From Phalacrocorax aristotelis (lineage: Eukaryota > Chordata > Aves > Suliformes > Phalacrocoracidae), in NCBI RefSeq assembly GCF_949628215.1, contig NC_134288.1:682001-746000 (forward strand): DNA of 64,000 nucleotides, read 5' to 3'. Shown in pieces: positions 11,901 to 23,416 of this stretch. Numbering within the stretch: position 1 is the first letter of the stretch; the number at the start of each line of letters is the position of its first letter. A program made the position numbers and the translations under genes. The notes under the pieces were generated by a model. The model was not told where the DNA came from. It saw only the letters and a list, made by a program, of their open reading frames with translations, and ran no database searches.

Positions 11901-13822
11901 CTCTGATTCCTTCCTCTTCCAGATGGGGAAAGAACTAACAGAAGAGGCTTGTGCCATTCAGGCAGTGTTTAAATTTGGGGCTGTGGTGTGAGACAAGGGG
12001 TGTAGGGCTGGGCTAGGCCGGAGGACTGCAGTGAGAGCCAGCCAAGGTGGAGGACAGATGCGGGGAAACCAGTGCTTCCACCACTGTTCCCTTCTCCTTT
12101 TCTCTTTGGGTTTTTTTTCCCCTAATCACCTGAGAGTGAAAAGGAGAAATCTGGGAAGACATGGGGTACTTCAGACAACATGTAGCATAAACCATCAGCC
12201 TTTTATTAGCAGCAGGACAAGACTGCTCCTTAACAAAGGCCAAATCTTCTGGATTGTTGGTGAAAAGGACTCCTTCAGCATCTACTCCCTCAGGCTGGGT
12301 GAACAGAAACCTTAAGTATTCTTCTGAACACTACTGCACCCAGGCACACACTGTCATTCTGCAGATTATAGAATCATAGAATCATTAAAGTTGGAAAAGA
12401 CCTCTAAGATCATCAAGTCTAAACGTCAACCCAACACCACCAGGCCTCCTAAACCATGTCCTGAAGCGCTACATCTACACGCTTTTTGAACACATCCAAG
12501 GATGGTGACTCAACCACCTCTCTGGGCAGCCTGTTCCAATACCTGACAACCCTTTCAGAAAATAATTTTTTTCCTAACATCCAATCTAAACCTCCCCTGA
12601 TGCAACTTGGGGCCATTTCTTCTCATCCTATCGCTAGTTACTTGGGAGAAGAGACCAACCCCCGCCTCGCTACAGCCTCCTTTCAAGGAGTTGTAGAGAG
12701 CAAGAAGGGCTCCCCTCAGCCTCCTCTTCTCCAGGCTAAACCCCCCCAGCTCCCTCAGCCGCTCCCCAGCACACTTGTGCTCCAGACCCTGCCCCAGCCC
12801 CGCTGCCCTTCTCTGGACACGCTCCAGCACCTCAATATCCTTCTTGTCCCGAGGGGCCCAAACCCAGCATTCGAGGTGGGGCCTCACCAGTGCCGAGCAC
12901 AGGGGCCCCTTCCCTGCCCTGCTCCTGCTGGCCACACCAGTGCTGACACAAGCCTGGGTGCTGGTGGCCTCCTTGGCCACCTGGGCACACTGTGGAGCCT
13001 TCCTACCCTTGAGCAGCTAGAGATCTCACCCAATGTGGTGTCATCTGTAAACTTACTGAGAGCATACTCAATCCCCTTATCCAGATCATTGCTAAATTAT
13101 GTTAACTGCTTGGTATGATGAGCACATATTTACACATGCTTTAACAAAAAATATCTCACTGCAGAACACTTTAAAGTTAGTTAGGTTTGGGTTTTTTTTA
13201 TTCACAGCTTGTCTAGGCCAAGGGGAATGGTACTCTGTGGGCAACACTGCACCCACAAGCCAGGGTTATGGCTTCTCCTTTAAAGCCCAGCTCCAAAAAC
13301 CACCTCCTAGCTCCAAAACCACCTTCACTTTTCAGTGGTTTTGGGATGCCCTGGATTAATGTGTTTTATTGGCCAAGGCAGCTACCACCTCCAGCCTTTC
13401 ATACTCTCTGCACAGCCTCACACAAGCACAGCTTATCAAGTTGGAAGTGGTGTGGTGAGAAATATTCTCTGTTTTGTCTCCTAGTTTATACCTACTTTTA
13501 CAAAGGGAAGGAATATTGGAAGTTCGATAACCAACGGCTGAGTGTGGAGCCAGGCTACCCCAGGTCAATCCTCAAAGACTGGATGGGCTGTAACCAGAAG
13601 GATGTTGAACGAAGTAAAGACAGACGCCTCCCCCATGATGATGTGGATATTATGGTGACAATAAATGATGTGCCTAGCACTGTAAATGCAATCGCAGTTG
13701 TGATCCCTTGCATTTTGTCGCTGTGTATCCTTGTCCTGGTATACACAATCTTCCAATTTAAAAACAAAGAGGTGCAGCAAAATGTTGTGTATTACAAAAG
13801 ACCTGTCCAGGAATGGGTATGA
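8730..13822 (+). CDS. MMP24: MMP24 (MT5-MMP), C-terminal part, four exons
   Basis: This is the 3' half of a membrane-type matrix metalloproteinase. Exons 8730-8944, 10139-10277, 11193-11459 and 13485-13822 splice in frame with AG/GT borders to 318 complete codons plus a split Gly at the left edge. They encode a proline-rich hinge, a four-blade hemopexin domain closed by the Cys of NICDG and the Cys of WMGCNQ, a basic stem, one membrane helix ([17 protein letters not shown]) and a tail ending [10 protein letters not shown]. That ending, with its PDZ-type EWV, separates MMP24 from MMP14, MMP15 and MMP16. In the family this is a cell-surface protease of neural tissue. The propeptide and zinc-binding catalytic exons are absent and must lie left of base 1. 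Next-door EIF6 and FAM83C agree with the vertebrate gene order. I am confident of the identity; only the missing N-terminal half limits the call. Confidence 0.96.
10139..10277 (+). CDS. MMP24: MMP24 exon: hemopexin blades 1-2
   Basis: The acceptor is TTTCTCAG and the donor GTACAG. The exon is 139 bases: phase 0 at the start and one base left over at the end. It encodes [20 protein letters not shown] at its start and [16 protein letters not shown] at its end, the usual hemopexin pattern in which a DAA motif opens a new blade. Confidence 0.96.
10830..11105 (+). mobile_element. Old CR1-like LINE 3' fragment
   Basis: The plus strand resembles the 3' part of an old CR1: GAAGGCTCAGAGAAAGGCAA, then a stretch like AGAGCTGAGGAGCATCAAAT followed by GGTTTCAGGTTCATAATGAAG. 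It is heavily diverged. It sits in sense orientation in the MMP24 intron between exons 10139 and 11193. Confidence 0.45.
11193..11459 (+). CDS. MMP24: MMP24 exon: hemopexin blades 2-4
   Basis: The acceptor is CATCTCTAG; the donor is GTATGT at 11460. The exon is 267 bases and completes a Gly codon on the left ([10 protein letters not shown]). It encodes the third blade ([22 protein letters not shown]) and ends in [11 protein letters not shown]. The open frame runs on a few codons past the donor, but joining at 11459 gives SKEG-FYTYFYKG, which fits the family. Confidence 0.95.
12365..13096 (-). mobile_element. CR1 LINE, 5'-truncated, antisense in last MMP24 intron
   Basis: It starts ATAGAATCATAGAATCATT on the plus strand, the reverse complement of a CR1 3' end, and runs to a palm-region motif near 13090. 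The remaining frame (12980-12555) shows the CR1 C-terminal pattern with internal loss. It is the same subfamily as the plus-strand copy at 22150, judged by the shared stretch around the words GCTCGGCAC and GGCCAGCAGGAGC. Confidence 0.9.
13485..13822 (+). CDS. MMP24: MMP24 last coding exon: blade 4, stem, membrane helix, tail
   Basis: The acceptor is TCTCCTAG. The exon gives the last hemopexin blade ([20 protein letters not shown]), the closing Cys in WMGCNQ, and a basic stem with R-S-K-D-R-R at 13610-13627, a likely proprotein-convertase shedding site. The [13 protein letters not shown] linker follows, then a hydrophobic helix at about 13691-13755, a short tail and the stop TGA at 13820-13822. 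The tail middle ([10 protein letters not shown]) differs from what I recall of mammals, while the last ten residues look the same. Confidence 0.96.
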
Positions 13823-15060
13823 CACAGTCCGCTGCACATTTCAACTCATTGATCTGATGAGGATTATGGACAAAAAAAAAACAAAGGGAAAAAAATGCAT
13901 TCAAAAGACTACCAAACAAAACTACTTCAGTGACCTACAAGTTTTGGACAGCCAGGGACCGAAAGAAGCAGGAAAACTGGAAAAAAATACAGGCAGCCTT
14001 GCACTGTGGAGCCTCTTTCTTTCTCACTGCCTCAGCTGTGCGTCACTCTCGGTGTGCCATCCTCCACAGGCTCACCCTACTAACATCAGAGGCTTCAAGA
14101 CTGGTTTCAACTGACGTGGAAAACTTCCTTCAGCTCCCTGCACCAATGCTCCCTGTTAAACCCAGCATTCTCCAGTGTAGCTAAACCACCTCTGAACAGA
14201 ACCATTTTTTTAATAGCTGTCTCATAAATTAATTAAGATCATGAAACCTATGAACAGGAACAATTCAGTATCATAAGCAGAAGACATTCTGATGCTGAAC
14301 CAGTCTCAAAGATCTTCTTAGTTTATTACAAAATCCAGGGAATTACCTGGATACAATTTTCCAATACCTGCTGGTCAGATGTTTTGTACATTCATACTTA
14401 ATCAATGCTGCCACTTAGTACAGTGCATGAGGAACTACTAAGCCCTCAGAGAGGTAAATGAGTGCAGAGCAGAAGCTCAAGCAGCACCAACCCAGACACC
14501 ATGTTACCTGGCAACATCAAGCCCTAGGTTGGGACAATCTGAAGACAAAGTAATTGGGTCTAAAAAACCAGTTATGGGAATACATGTTTTTGATTTGGGA
14601 GCCATTCATTAAAGAAATATTTAAATGTCATATGATGTTGTTTTAAGCTCCCATCAGCAAGAAACAATGAAGCAATGGTTACCGATATACTGAAAAATAT
14701 GTATAGATGTAGACTGCATTCTGCCCTTGTTAAGATGCTGGGAAAAGATGAATTGTTGTTACGTGGCATGTATAACTAGATTGTGGAATCTGTATGTTGG
14801 GTTTCAGGAGAATGGAAATGTTTATTTGGAGTGAGATCATCATTATATTTTGCTGAAATAGTCAAGACGCAGTAAGAATTAGGCCTGTTTATAAAACTAA
14901 ATCCAATCCATGTAGATGTGACAAACGTTTTATGCCTTTGAAAATTGTTTTTTGGTTTTGCTCACTTTGTCACAGTCAAATATTTGGCAAGGACCAAAGG
15001 AAGCATGCCAACAGTAGAATGAGTTTATCACTAGCCACATTTGACAGAAAAATAAAAATA
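13823..15060 (+). other. MMP24: MMP24 3' UTR (extent inferred)
   Basis: No coding signal follows the TGA at 13820. A first clear AATAAA lies at 15051-15056 inside an A-rich stretch, so the 3' UTR may end near 15.07 kb. A longer UTR is possible. Only the start of this interval is firm. Confidence 0.35.
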
Positions 15061-17995
15061 AGATAAAGGCTGGATAAATATCTGAACTTTCGGCTAGTAA
15101 CTTTTCACAAGTCTCTTCCTACAACAGTAGCCTCTGCTTATCCCTCTTAAAGTTGTGAATGGCTTAGGATGCTGTGTCCTAACCACACACTTAGCCCATT
15201 TTGTTGTTGATGCTGATATTTCTGCCATGTTAAATAAGAGTGGAAGAAGAGTTTCTTGCAATGCAATGTAATGGTGAAGTCCAGCCCTGTACAGAAGTGC
15301 CATTCATGTAAGTCTATTAACTGCTTTGCACGCTAACTGTAAGGAATAGGTGATTAGCGTACGTTCTCTGTCTACAACCGAATCTATTCAGTGAAATGGA
15401 AGTGCAATGCACAGAATGTCCAGTTAGTCTAGAAAAAGTACAGGTTTATAGCGTCAGGTATGAAAAAAAAATTGAAGGATGACAACCATGCTAAAAATAT
15501 TCCTAATAACAGTGATGAAGAATGAAGAAGCAGGCAGTTTGTAGCATTCTAAATTTCTAACTAGTGCTCAAATATTGCTATGGTGAAGCAGGATAGACAA
15601 ATAGATACTTCTAGTGAAGCCCACTAGGACTGCATAACATGTGGTCTCAAATTGTATTTTGTCCTTCATAATTGATTTCCATAGCCAAGCTGTTTATTGT
15701 GTTTAAACATAAAAAATATTACAAAATGAGAAGCTAGTAGATGCAAAACTTTGAATGTTAGTGAAAAAATATGATAATGTCTCATGATGGGTGAAGGAGT
15801 GCAAAGGACCAAATGAAATCGGAGCTACTAATTAGCCCCCCCATGCTACGCCGTACATTGCTATGTGTACTATGTATGTGGTAGAATGCATACTATGACC
15901 GCCACAGCCACATGGCACATCGAACTCATCTGTACGCTGCCAACTCTTCTGGGACTGTGACAGCCCAAACCTTTGAGGAACTTCCAACAGCCATCATTAA
16001 AAAAAAAAAATTTACAACCTAGAGAAATGCCTGGTCTTGTTTGTATTTTTTTTCCTCCTGCCCAAAGGTAGATTTTTGGTCTCTTCAAAATCTTATACTG
16101 AGTAACAAGCTGTACAGGCAGCACAATGCCTGGGTCCGTAGTAAGCTGAGCCGTTTCCTCAGACAGCTGTGTATTGCCTTGCAGAGCCAGGCACCCCACT
16201 GCAGTAAGGCAGGCTGCCTGCCCTGTATTACCAAAATTCAGCCTTCCTCAAAGAGCTACTGCTTCGAAGAACCAGAGAAATAGTTTGGTGCCTTTTCTAA
16301 CTGCTTTGTAACTGGCTCCTATGCAGATGTTGCATATCTGAGCTTTGCAGAGGTGCGAGGTATTTGTGTAGGTGTTTAAGTGGCTGAGAAATGGCCACCT
16401 ACAGTTACAAGTGTTGGCACTGGGGAGGCTGGGGCAGGTAGGTGAGCAGTTGACTCCCTTCCCCCAAGTACAATCCTACTCACATTGACATCATCTCTCT
16501 TTTGTTAAGATTAGCACCTGTGCAGTCCTCGGGTGACCTGGATCTAGGCACAAACATCAGCATTCATGTAGGGGACAGTACCTTAATATTCCCACAGCTG
16601 AGCGCTTTGCTGGGGTCCTGTATCAGGCTATAGGAACACAGCACCTGATTGGCAGAGTATCAACTCGGTCTGCTTCCCATTAGCATGGCTAAAACATCTG
16701 CAAGGACAGGTGGCCATGTTCCAGTTCCTGTCCAGAAATGCAGCACCAGGACACATTGCCACCCCAGGGGCATAGGGAACAGCAGTGCGTACTCAACTCC
16801 AATCCCATAAGCAAGAGGCTCTTCAAGGCATGCCCCTGGTGTGATGCACACCACCCTGCAGTACAGGCCACTTGTACAGCCAGAGGGGAGTCCTGGCACA
16901 TGTTCATCTTGAGAGCAGCAGTTGCAGCCTCTCCAGCGAACAGCCCATTACATACACTATATTCTAATTAAACTTTTTTTTTCCCCTCCAGTTTTTGACT
17001 ACTTTCAATAATTTCATGACCAGTAAAGTAGACTCATTTTTACAGGTAAGTTTGAAATGTGCTGGGATACACAATCGCTATGGTCAGAACAGATGTTGTC
17101 CTCCACTGAAAAAGGGATTAGTTGTTCTTAACTTATAAGTAGTCATTAAACCTCAAGGGATCTTCCATCTCACACCATGAGGACTCAGGTTTTTAAAAAC
17201 CTCTATGAAGGATCCTGGCAAAAGATTTTGGACAGCAAAGCACACTACGGCAGCCAAAGCTACACACCCTATGACTTCTTCAGTGAACCTTGAGCTCCCC
17301 CAAAACCTCTGGACAGCTCTTCTCCATCCAGTCACATTCATCCCAGAGCTTGATTCCAACTTCTCAGACTTATTTGTCCAGCACAGCTGGAATCAGCTAT
17401 AGTTCCACAGATCTATATCTACAACCCTTGATAATACCCAGTCACATGCTGCCTTCTACTGCCTGATAGCAAAGGTGGTATATAGCAGTGGTATGTAACC
17501 CACAGCTTCATAGTCCAGCAATTTTATTTTTAAGAATCCTGAGACCCCGCATAGCAATACCCAGCACTAGGACATACAACTTGATTTTATGGACTATTCC
17601 GTAACACCTTTTGGCATTGCCACTGGAGAGTGCCACCTTTGAGATAAAGCACATAAAAAGGGTCAGTCAAGTGTTGCAGTGCTTCAGGTACCTCAAACTG
17701 TGGAATGCCAAGGGCCTGCCCTTTCTAATTCTGCTGTTCTGTAACCCTTCACCTGAGTTGTCATTTTTCCCTTACTGTTTCACAGTCATTTTCATGGTCT
17801 CAACCTCATAGCCCCACACCTGCAAGCTCTGACACTGCTAGGCAGGTTCTTATGGGAAGTAATCAGCAATAGCATGAGAATCTCACTCCTCCTTTCCCCA
17901 GCTTCTTTTGGAGTTTTTAGTTTACAGAAGAACCAAAATTTAATGTAGATGGGCATTATGCAAAAATATGTATTTTGGAAGAGCAAACATGAGCT
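15061..17995. other. Intergenic DNA downstream of MMP24, nothing recognised
   Basis: Short open frames on both strands lack family similarity or splice context. A poly-A run lies near 16000-16010. Confidence 0.5.
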
Positions 17996-20091
17996 CGCTC
18001 AGAGCTCAGTTGGGAGAGATTTGATGGGAGGCTTCCATGGAAGACAAAGGAGCCAGCGAGTGCTGGGAGTTCTTCAAGAACTCTCTATTGGAAGCACAAA
18101 GCCAATTTATCCCCTACAAACGAAAGGGAAGTAAGCGGAGCAAGAGGCCCCCTTGGCTCAACCATGACCTCCTGGGTCTACTCAAATCCAAAAGGGCAGC
18201 ACACCAGAGATGGAGAAGTGGAGGATTATCCACCAAGACCTACAACGGCATAGCCAGAGCGTGCAGAGACACAGTTAGGAAAGCAAAAGCCCAACTCGAA
18301 TTGAAACTGGCTGTAGATGTCAAAAATAACAAGAAAGGTTTCTTCAGGTACGTCAACCATAAGCAGAAGAAGGAAAACATAGGCCCACTGTTAAACAGAA
18401 AAGTCTGTCACCAACGATGCTGGAAAGGCAGAGGTCCTCAACACCTTCTTCACCTCTGTCTTTACCAGCACTGTTGTGCCCCAGGCTTTGGGAATGAAAT
18501 TGCCGATTGATCCAAACACCGACCCACCATCAGTGAAGGAAGAGTTAGTACAGGAATTACTACAGGAGCTTGACCCCCACAAATCTATGGGCCCTGATGC
18601 CATCCACCTGAGGGTGTTGAGAGAGCTGGCTGACATCATCGCAAGGCCACTCTCCATGATCTTCGAGAAGTCGTGGGGAACGGGGGATGTCCCAGAGGAC
18701 TGGAGGAAGGCAAATGTTACCCCTATCTACAAGAAAGGCTCGAGGGAGGATCCGGGTCACTATAGGCCCATCAGCCTTACTTCAATCCCTGGGAAAGTTA
18801 TGGAACGAATCCTCCTGGGGGCCATCACAAGTCAATTGAAGCACGTGATTGGGAAAAGCCAACACGGCTTCACTAAAGGCAGATCGTGCTTGACAAACCT
18901 GGTGGCCTTCTATGACAAAGTGACTTGCCTGGTTGACATGGGGTGGGCAGTGGACATTGTCTACCTGGACTTCTCCAAGGCCTTTTATACGGTCCCCCAC
19001 AGCCTCCTCCTGGAGAAATTGATGCGTTACGGCCTAGACAAGCGGTCTGTGCAGTGGGTGGGGAACTGGCTGACAGGCTGCACCCAAGGGGTGGTGGTAA
19101 ATAGCTCTTTCTCAAACTGGCAACCTGTCACTAGTGGAGTCCCCCAGGGATCGATAGTAGGCCCAATGTTATTCAATATCTTTATAAGTGATCTGGACAA
19201 CGGCATCAAGTGTAGCCTGATGAAGTTTGCTCGTGACACCAAACTGGGTGGGGAAGTAGATGCTCCAGAAGGGAGAGCTGCTCTGCAGGGAGATCTGGAT
19301 AGGCTGGAAGAGTGGGCCAGCAAGAACCTTATGAAGTTCAACAAGGACAAGTGTAAGGTCATGCACCTGGGAAAACATAATCCGGGAGTGCAGCACAGAC
19401 TGGGATCCACCTGGCTGGAGGGCAGCTCTGTGGAAAGGGACCTGGGGGTCCTGGTGGACAGAAAGCTCAACATGAGCAAACAGTGGCTGCTGCGGCCAAG
19501 AAGGCCAACAGGATGCTGGGTTGCATCAAAAAGGGCATCGCCAGCAGAGAGAAAGAAGTCATCATCCCACTCTACTCAGCGCTTGTCAGGCCACACCTGG
19601 AGCACTGTGTCCAGTTCTGGTCCTTGCTATACAAAAAGGATGTGGACAGGCTGGAAAGGGTCCAGAGAAGGGCCACCAAGATGATCAGAGGACTGGGAAG
19701 CTGCCATACAAGGACAGGCTGGGAGAGCTGGGTTTGTTCAGCCTTGAGAAAAGGAGGCTCAGGGGGGATCTCATCCCCATGTACCAGTACTTACGGGGTA
19801 GCTACAAAGAAGATGGAGACTCCCTTTTTACACGGAGTCCCATGGAGAGGACAAGGGGGAATGGACACAAGTTGCTCTTGGAGAGATTCCGACTGGACAC
19901 CAGAGGGAAATTTTTCACACTGAGGACAGTCACCGTTGGAATAATCTCCCTAGGGAAGGGGTTGACTCGGCCACGTTGGACACCTTCAAGAGTCGTCTGG
20001 ACAGGGTGCTGGGCCATCTTGTCTAGACTGTGCTCTTCCCAGAAAGGTTGAACTAGATGATCCCTGAGGTCCCTTCCAACCTGGGACTCTG
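17996..20091 (+). mobile_element. CR1 LINE, 5'-truncated, long RT frame
   Basis: On the plus strand an open frame of 402 codons (18476-19684) carries reverse transcriptase: [69 protein letters not shown] and SGVPQGSIVGPMLFNIFISD. The catalytic box that should read FADD reads FARD, so the first catalytic Asp is lost. Frame shifts near 19480 and 19700 split off the thumb and C-terminus (continued in frames 19483-19923 and 19521-20051). The 3' end is CCTTCCAACCTGGGACTCTG. Confidence 0.92.
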
Positions 20092-22149
20092 TATTTGCAG
20101 AAAAGCTTGGTAACCACTGTACCATGCTTCCATCTAATCTACACATAGCACTCAATATAAAGTTGCATCATGGATTCACGGATAATGATGAGTTGTTTGG
20201 GCTTTCTTTTCTTAATTAACTCCAAATATTGTTTGCTTTTTTGACTGTTATGAAGACTGAGCACATGTCTTTGTTCAAATACACAGCTTCAGGCCAAGAA
20301 TGTGCTCTTGCACTGCTCAGAGTTTATCACTACAGGTGTGAAATTTGGATTCTTAACCACAATATGCTTCACTTCGTGTTCAGCTCGCTGCATTTACCTT
20401 TCTATCAACCCATAAGTCAGTCCTTGTCCTTACTAGTCAGAATAAGTCAGTATGGGCAGACTTCCCTGCGTTAATGCACTGCCTTTCCTGAACATTGTGG
20501 CTCCCAGTGGAGCTCCCTGTGAAACTCCTGGAAAAATCCAACCATTTACTCTGATTTCCCCCCATCCTCAAGCATGTAAAAGGGCTTCCCTCTCATTCAT
20601 GGGATCACTCACCCAGGGTCCTTAGAAGCCTTTGGCACAAAAACCTGCCAAATGCTTTCAGAAATACACATAACATTACAACAGACCTTCTCCATATCCC
20701 TATGGGCTCCTTTGAAGAACTCTTGTTCTTGTTACACACCTTGTAAGACATGACTTGCCAATAAAACACCTTTATACTCTCATAATATCATGTATCCATG
20801 TTTCTGCTAATTCCATCCTTCATTATAGTTTTAGTTTTCCTTCTACATATGTCCATCTACTAGTTTAGACTTCCCACAAACCCTTGTTTAGAACATGTAT
20901 CACATTTGCCACCCTCCCAAGCTTCAATGCAACTTTGGTAAGAGATCACACATTACAGTTAGCAATACCTATTCTGCTGTCTGTCTCTAATCCTCTTTGG
21001 TATATCACACTGTATCAGTACCCATACCACACTGTACCCATTTAACGATCTGGATTACACAGAGACTGGATTCTTTTTCTTTGTTTACCTCTAAGCAATT
21101 TTTAACATGTAACCAGCATCAAGATCACCAATATAAACCAGAATTCCTGCCTATCAACTGGAATTAAAAAAAAGAGGAAAACTTCAGCTTTACTCATTTC
21201 ACACTTGATGAATACATGCTAACACCAATAACAGTAATCAGACTCTCTGCCATTTATACCTAAGAACAGAACCCTGTGAGGTGGCAAAAGGGAAGCAGCT
21301 TCTCACTCTACATACTGAGATACGCTAAGAGGAGGAGACCTGGAGTCAGTGCCAAGGAGTATAGTCCACTATATCAAAGGGGCCATAAACACCAAAAATC
21401 ATTAGCCATAGTAGCAAGGAGCTATGAGCTGCTTACACGCCTCCCCAGTGGCAAAAGGAAGGTAAGCTGTCCAGAATAGCAGCCCCTGGCTCAGCTACCA
21501 TTCTACACAACAGACCAGATGGCAGGACTGCTATGATCAGAGAAGATCCTATGGCAAATCTTTATTTTGTCTCCAAGATAACTCAAGATGAGGTGGTTTA
21601 AATCTTTTTTTCATTTTAAGGTCTTCCCAGCATAGGTGGCTAACTCCCATAGAACAAATTCAAGCCCACTGGCAATAGCACGCTTTTCTAGGCTCCCTCT
21701 TGCAGATACCTTAGAAATAGCACACATGCCATGAGGAATCTGCAGACAACAGATCAAATACCACTGTCCCAGAGGCAGGCACACATTGCCGCTGTTGGAA
21801 GACGCTGGACTGACTTTGAGAAACTCCAGTTTTAATCAGAGCTGATCACTTCATACTCACCAGCCCTGGGGGAATAGCTGCAAATAAGGGCAAGAGAGCG
21901 GGTGATAATTTCTGAATTATTTTATGGCAAGTAGAGTACTATATTTTTGGTATTGGACATACAAGAGGCTCTTCTTAAGTCTACCTACAGCAGAAATATC
22001 GCTTTTCAGGAAGAATGTGGAAAGAAAGGGCAGTGCCATGTATGTGCTGAAACAGACTGCTGTGCAACAGAACACTGCAGCATTATTTAAGGCAAAATAA
22101 TTTCCGGTGATTATTATCCAAGAGCCACAAGAATAAATATCATGGGTTA
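20092..22149. other. Intergenic DNA between MMP24 and EIF6, nothing recognised
   Basis: Mostly AT-rich unique sequence between two plus-strand CR1 copies. No coding signal was found. Confidence 0.5.
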
Positions 22150-23137
22150 ATTTGAGAGGGTGAGTCCCCAGGGCTCAGTGCTGGGGCTGGACCTGTTCAA
22201 TACCTTCATTGATGATCTGGATGAGGAGACTGAGTGCATCCTCAGTAAGGTTGCAGATGACACCAAGCTGGGTGGAAGTGTCGATCTGCTGGAGGGCAGG
22301 AAGGCCCTACAGAGAGACCTGGACAGGCTCGATTGTTGGGCCGGAGCCAACAGTATGAGATTCAACAAGGCCAAGTGCTGGGTCCTGCACTTGGGTCACA
22401 ACAACCCCGTGCAACACTACGGGCTTGGGGAGGAGGGGCTGGAGAGCTGCCTGGAGGAAAAGGCCCTGGGGGTACTGGCTGACAGCCGGCTGGGCATGAG
22501 CCAGCAGCGCCCAGGTGGCCAAGCAGGCCACCAGCACCTAGGCTTGTGTCAGCACTGGTGTGGCCAGCAGGAGCAGGGCAGGGATGGGGCCCCTGTGCTC
22601 GGCACTGGTGAGGCCCCACCTTGAGTACTGTGTGCAGTTTTGGGCCCCTCACTGCAAGAAGGACATTGAGGTGCTGAAGCGTGTCCAGAGAATGGCAACA
22701 AAGTTGGTGAAGGGTCTGGAGCACAAGTGTGCTGGGGAGCGGCTGAGGGAGCTGGGGGGGGTTTAGCCTGGAGAAGAGGAGGCTGAGGGGAGACCTTCTC
22801 GCTCTCTACAACTACCTGAAAGGAGGCTGTAGCGAGGCAGGGGTTGGTCTCTTCTCCCTAGTAACTAGCAATAGGACAAGAGGAAATGGCCTCAAGCTGC
22901 ACCAGGGGAAGTTTAGGTTGGACATTAGGAAAAACTTCTTCACTGAAAGGGCTGTCAGGCACTGGCACAGGCTGCCCAGGGAGGTGGTGGAGTCTCCATC
23001 CCTGGAGGTATTTAAAAGAAGCGTAGATGTGGTGCTTGAGGATATGGTTTAGTGGTGGACTAGGCAGTGATAGGTTAATGGTTGGACTCAATGATCTTAA
23101 GGGTCTTTTCCAACCTTACCAATTCTATGATTCTATG
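22150..23137 (+). mobile_element. CR1 LINE, 5'-truncated, ends ATTCTATGATTCTATG
   Basis: The plus strand starts within the palm ([20 protein letters not shown]) and continues through a broken thumb and C-terminal region to ATTCTATGATTCTATG at 23122-23137. The FADD box is altered (VADD). It ends about 270 bases from the EIF6 stop codon, so it may lie in or next to the EIF6 3' UTR. Confidence 0.92.
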
Positions 23138-23406
23138 GTCAGCATCACAAAGCCAGGAAGCACAGCTGAAGAAGTGGAAAATGTCACCAGAGGGATAGAG
23201 AGCATTCCTTACTTGTAACTTATGTTATTTATCAGGTTTTTAAATAATACTTAGTTTACAAAACACTAGGAAAAGTTGGTTTTGTAGCCTCTTCCTTGGC
23301 CTAGGCCTGCAGAAACAACATCAGAAGGTCTAGATGTCTGTAATCCAAAGTGCAGCTTGACCCCTCACTCCTTAGGAGCTTTCTGAAAAGTAGGAACCAG
23401 CATTGC

Positions 23407-23416
23407 TCATGTCAAG
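23407..23416 (-). CDS. EIF6: EIF6 terminal coding exon (10 bases: Ser243-Leu-Thr-stop)
   Basis: A strong acceptor (TTTTGTCTTTTTAG on the minus strand) is followed by C-TTG-ACA-TGA. With the AG left from exon 5 this gives S-L-T-stop and brings the protein to exactly 245 residues. It is the only site I found in the flank that fits phase, family ending and acceptor together. The 3' UTR continues left of 23407; I saw no clear AATAAA for it. Confidence 0.85.

Noticed and set aside
18476-19684. Reading the long CR1 frame as a host gene
   Set aside because: Its motifs are CR1 reverse transcriptase throughout, it is continued by CR1 sequence to a CR1 3' end, and its catalytic box is damaged.
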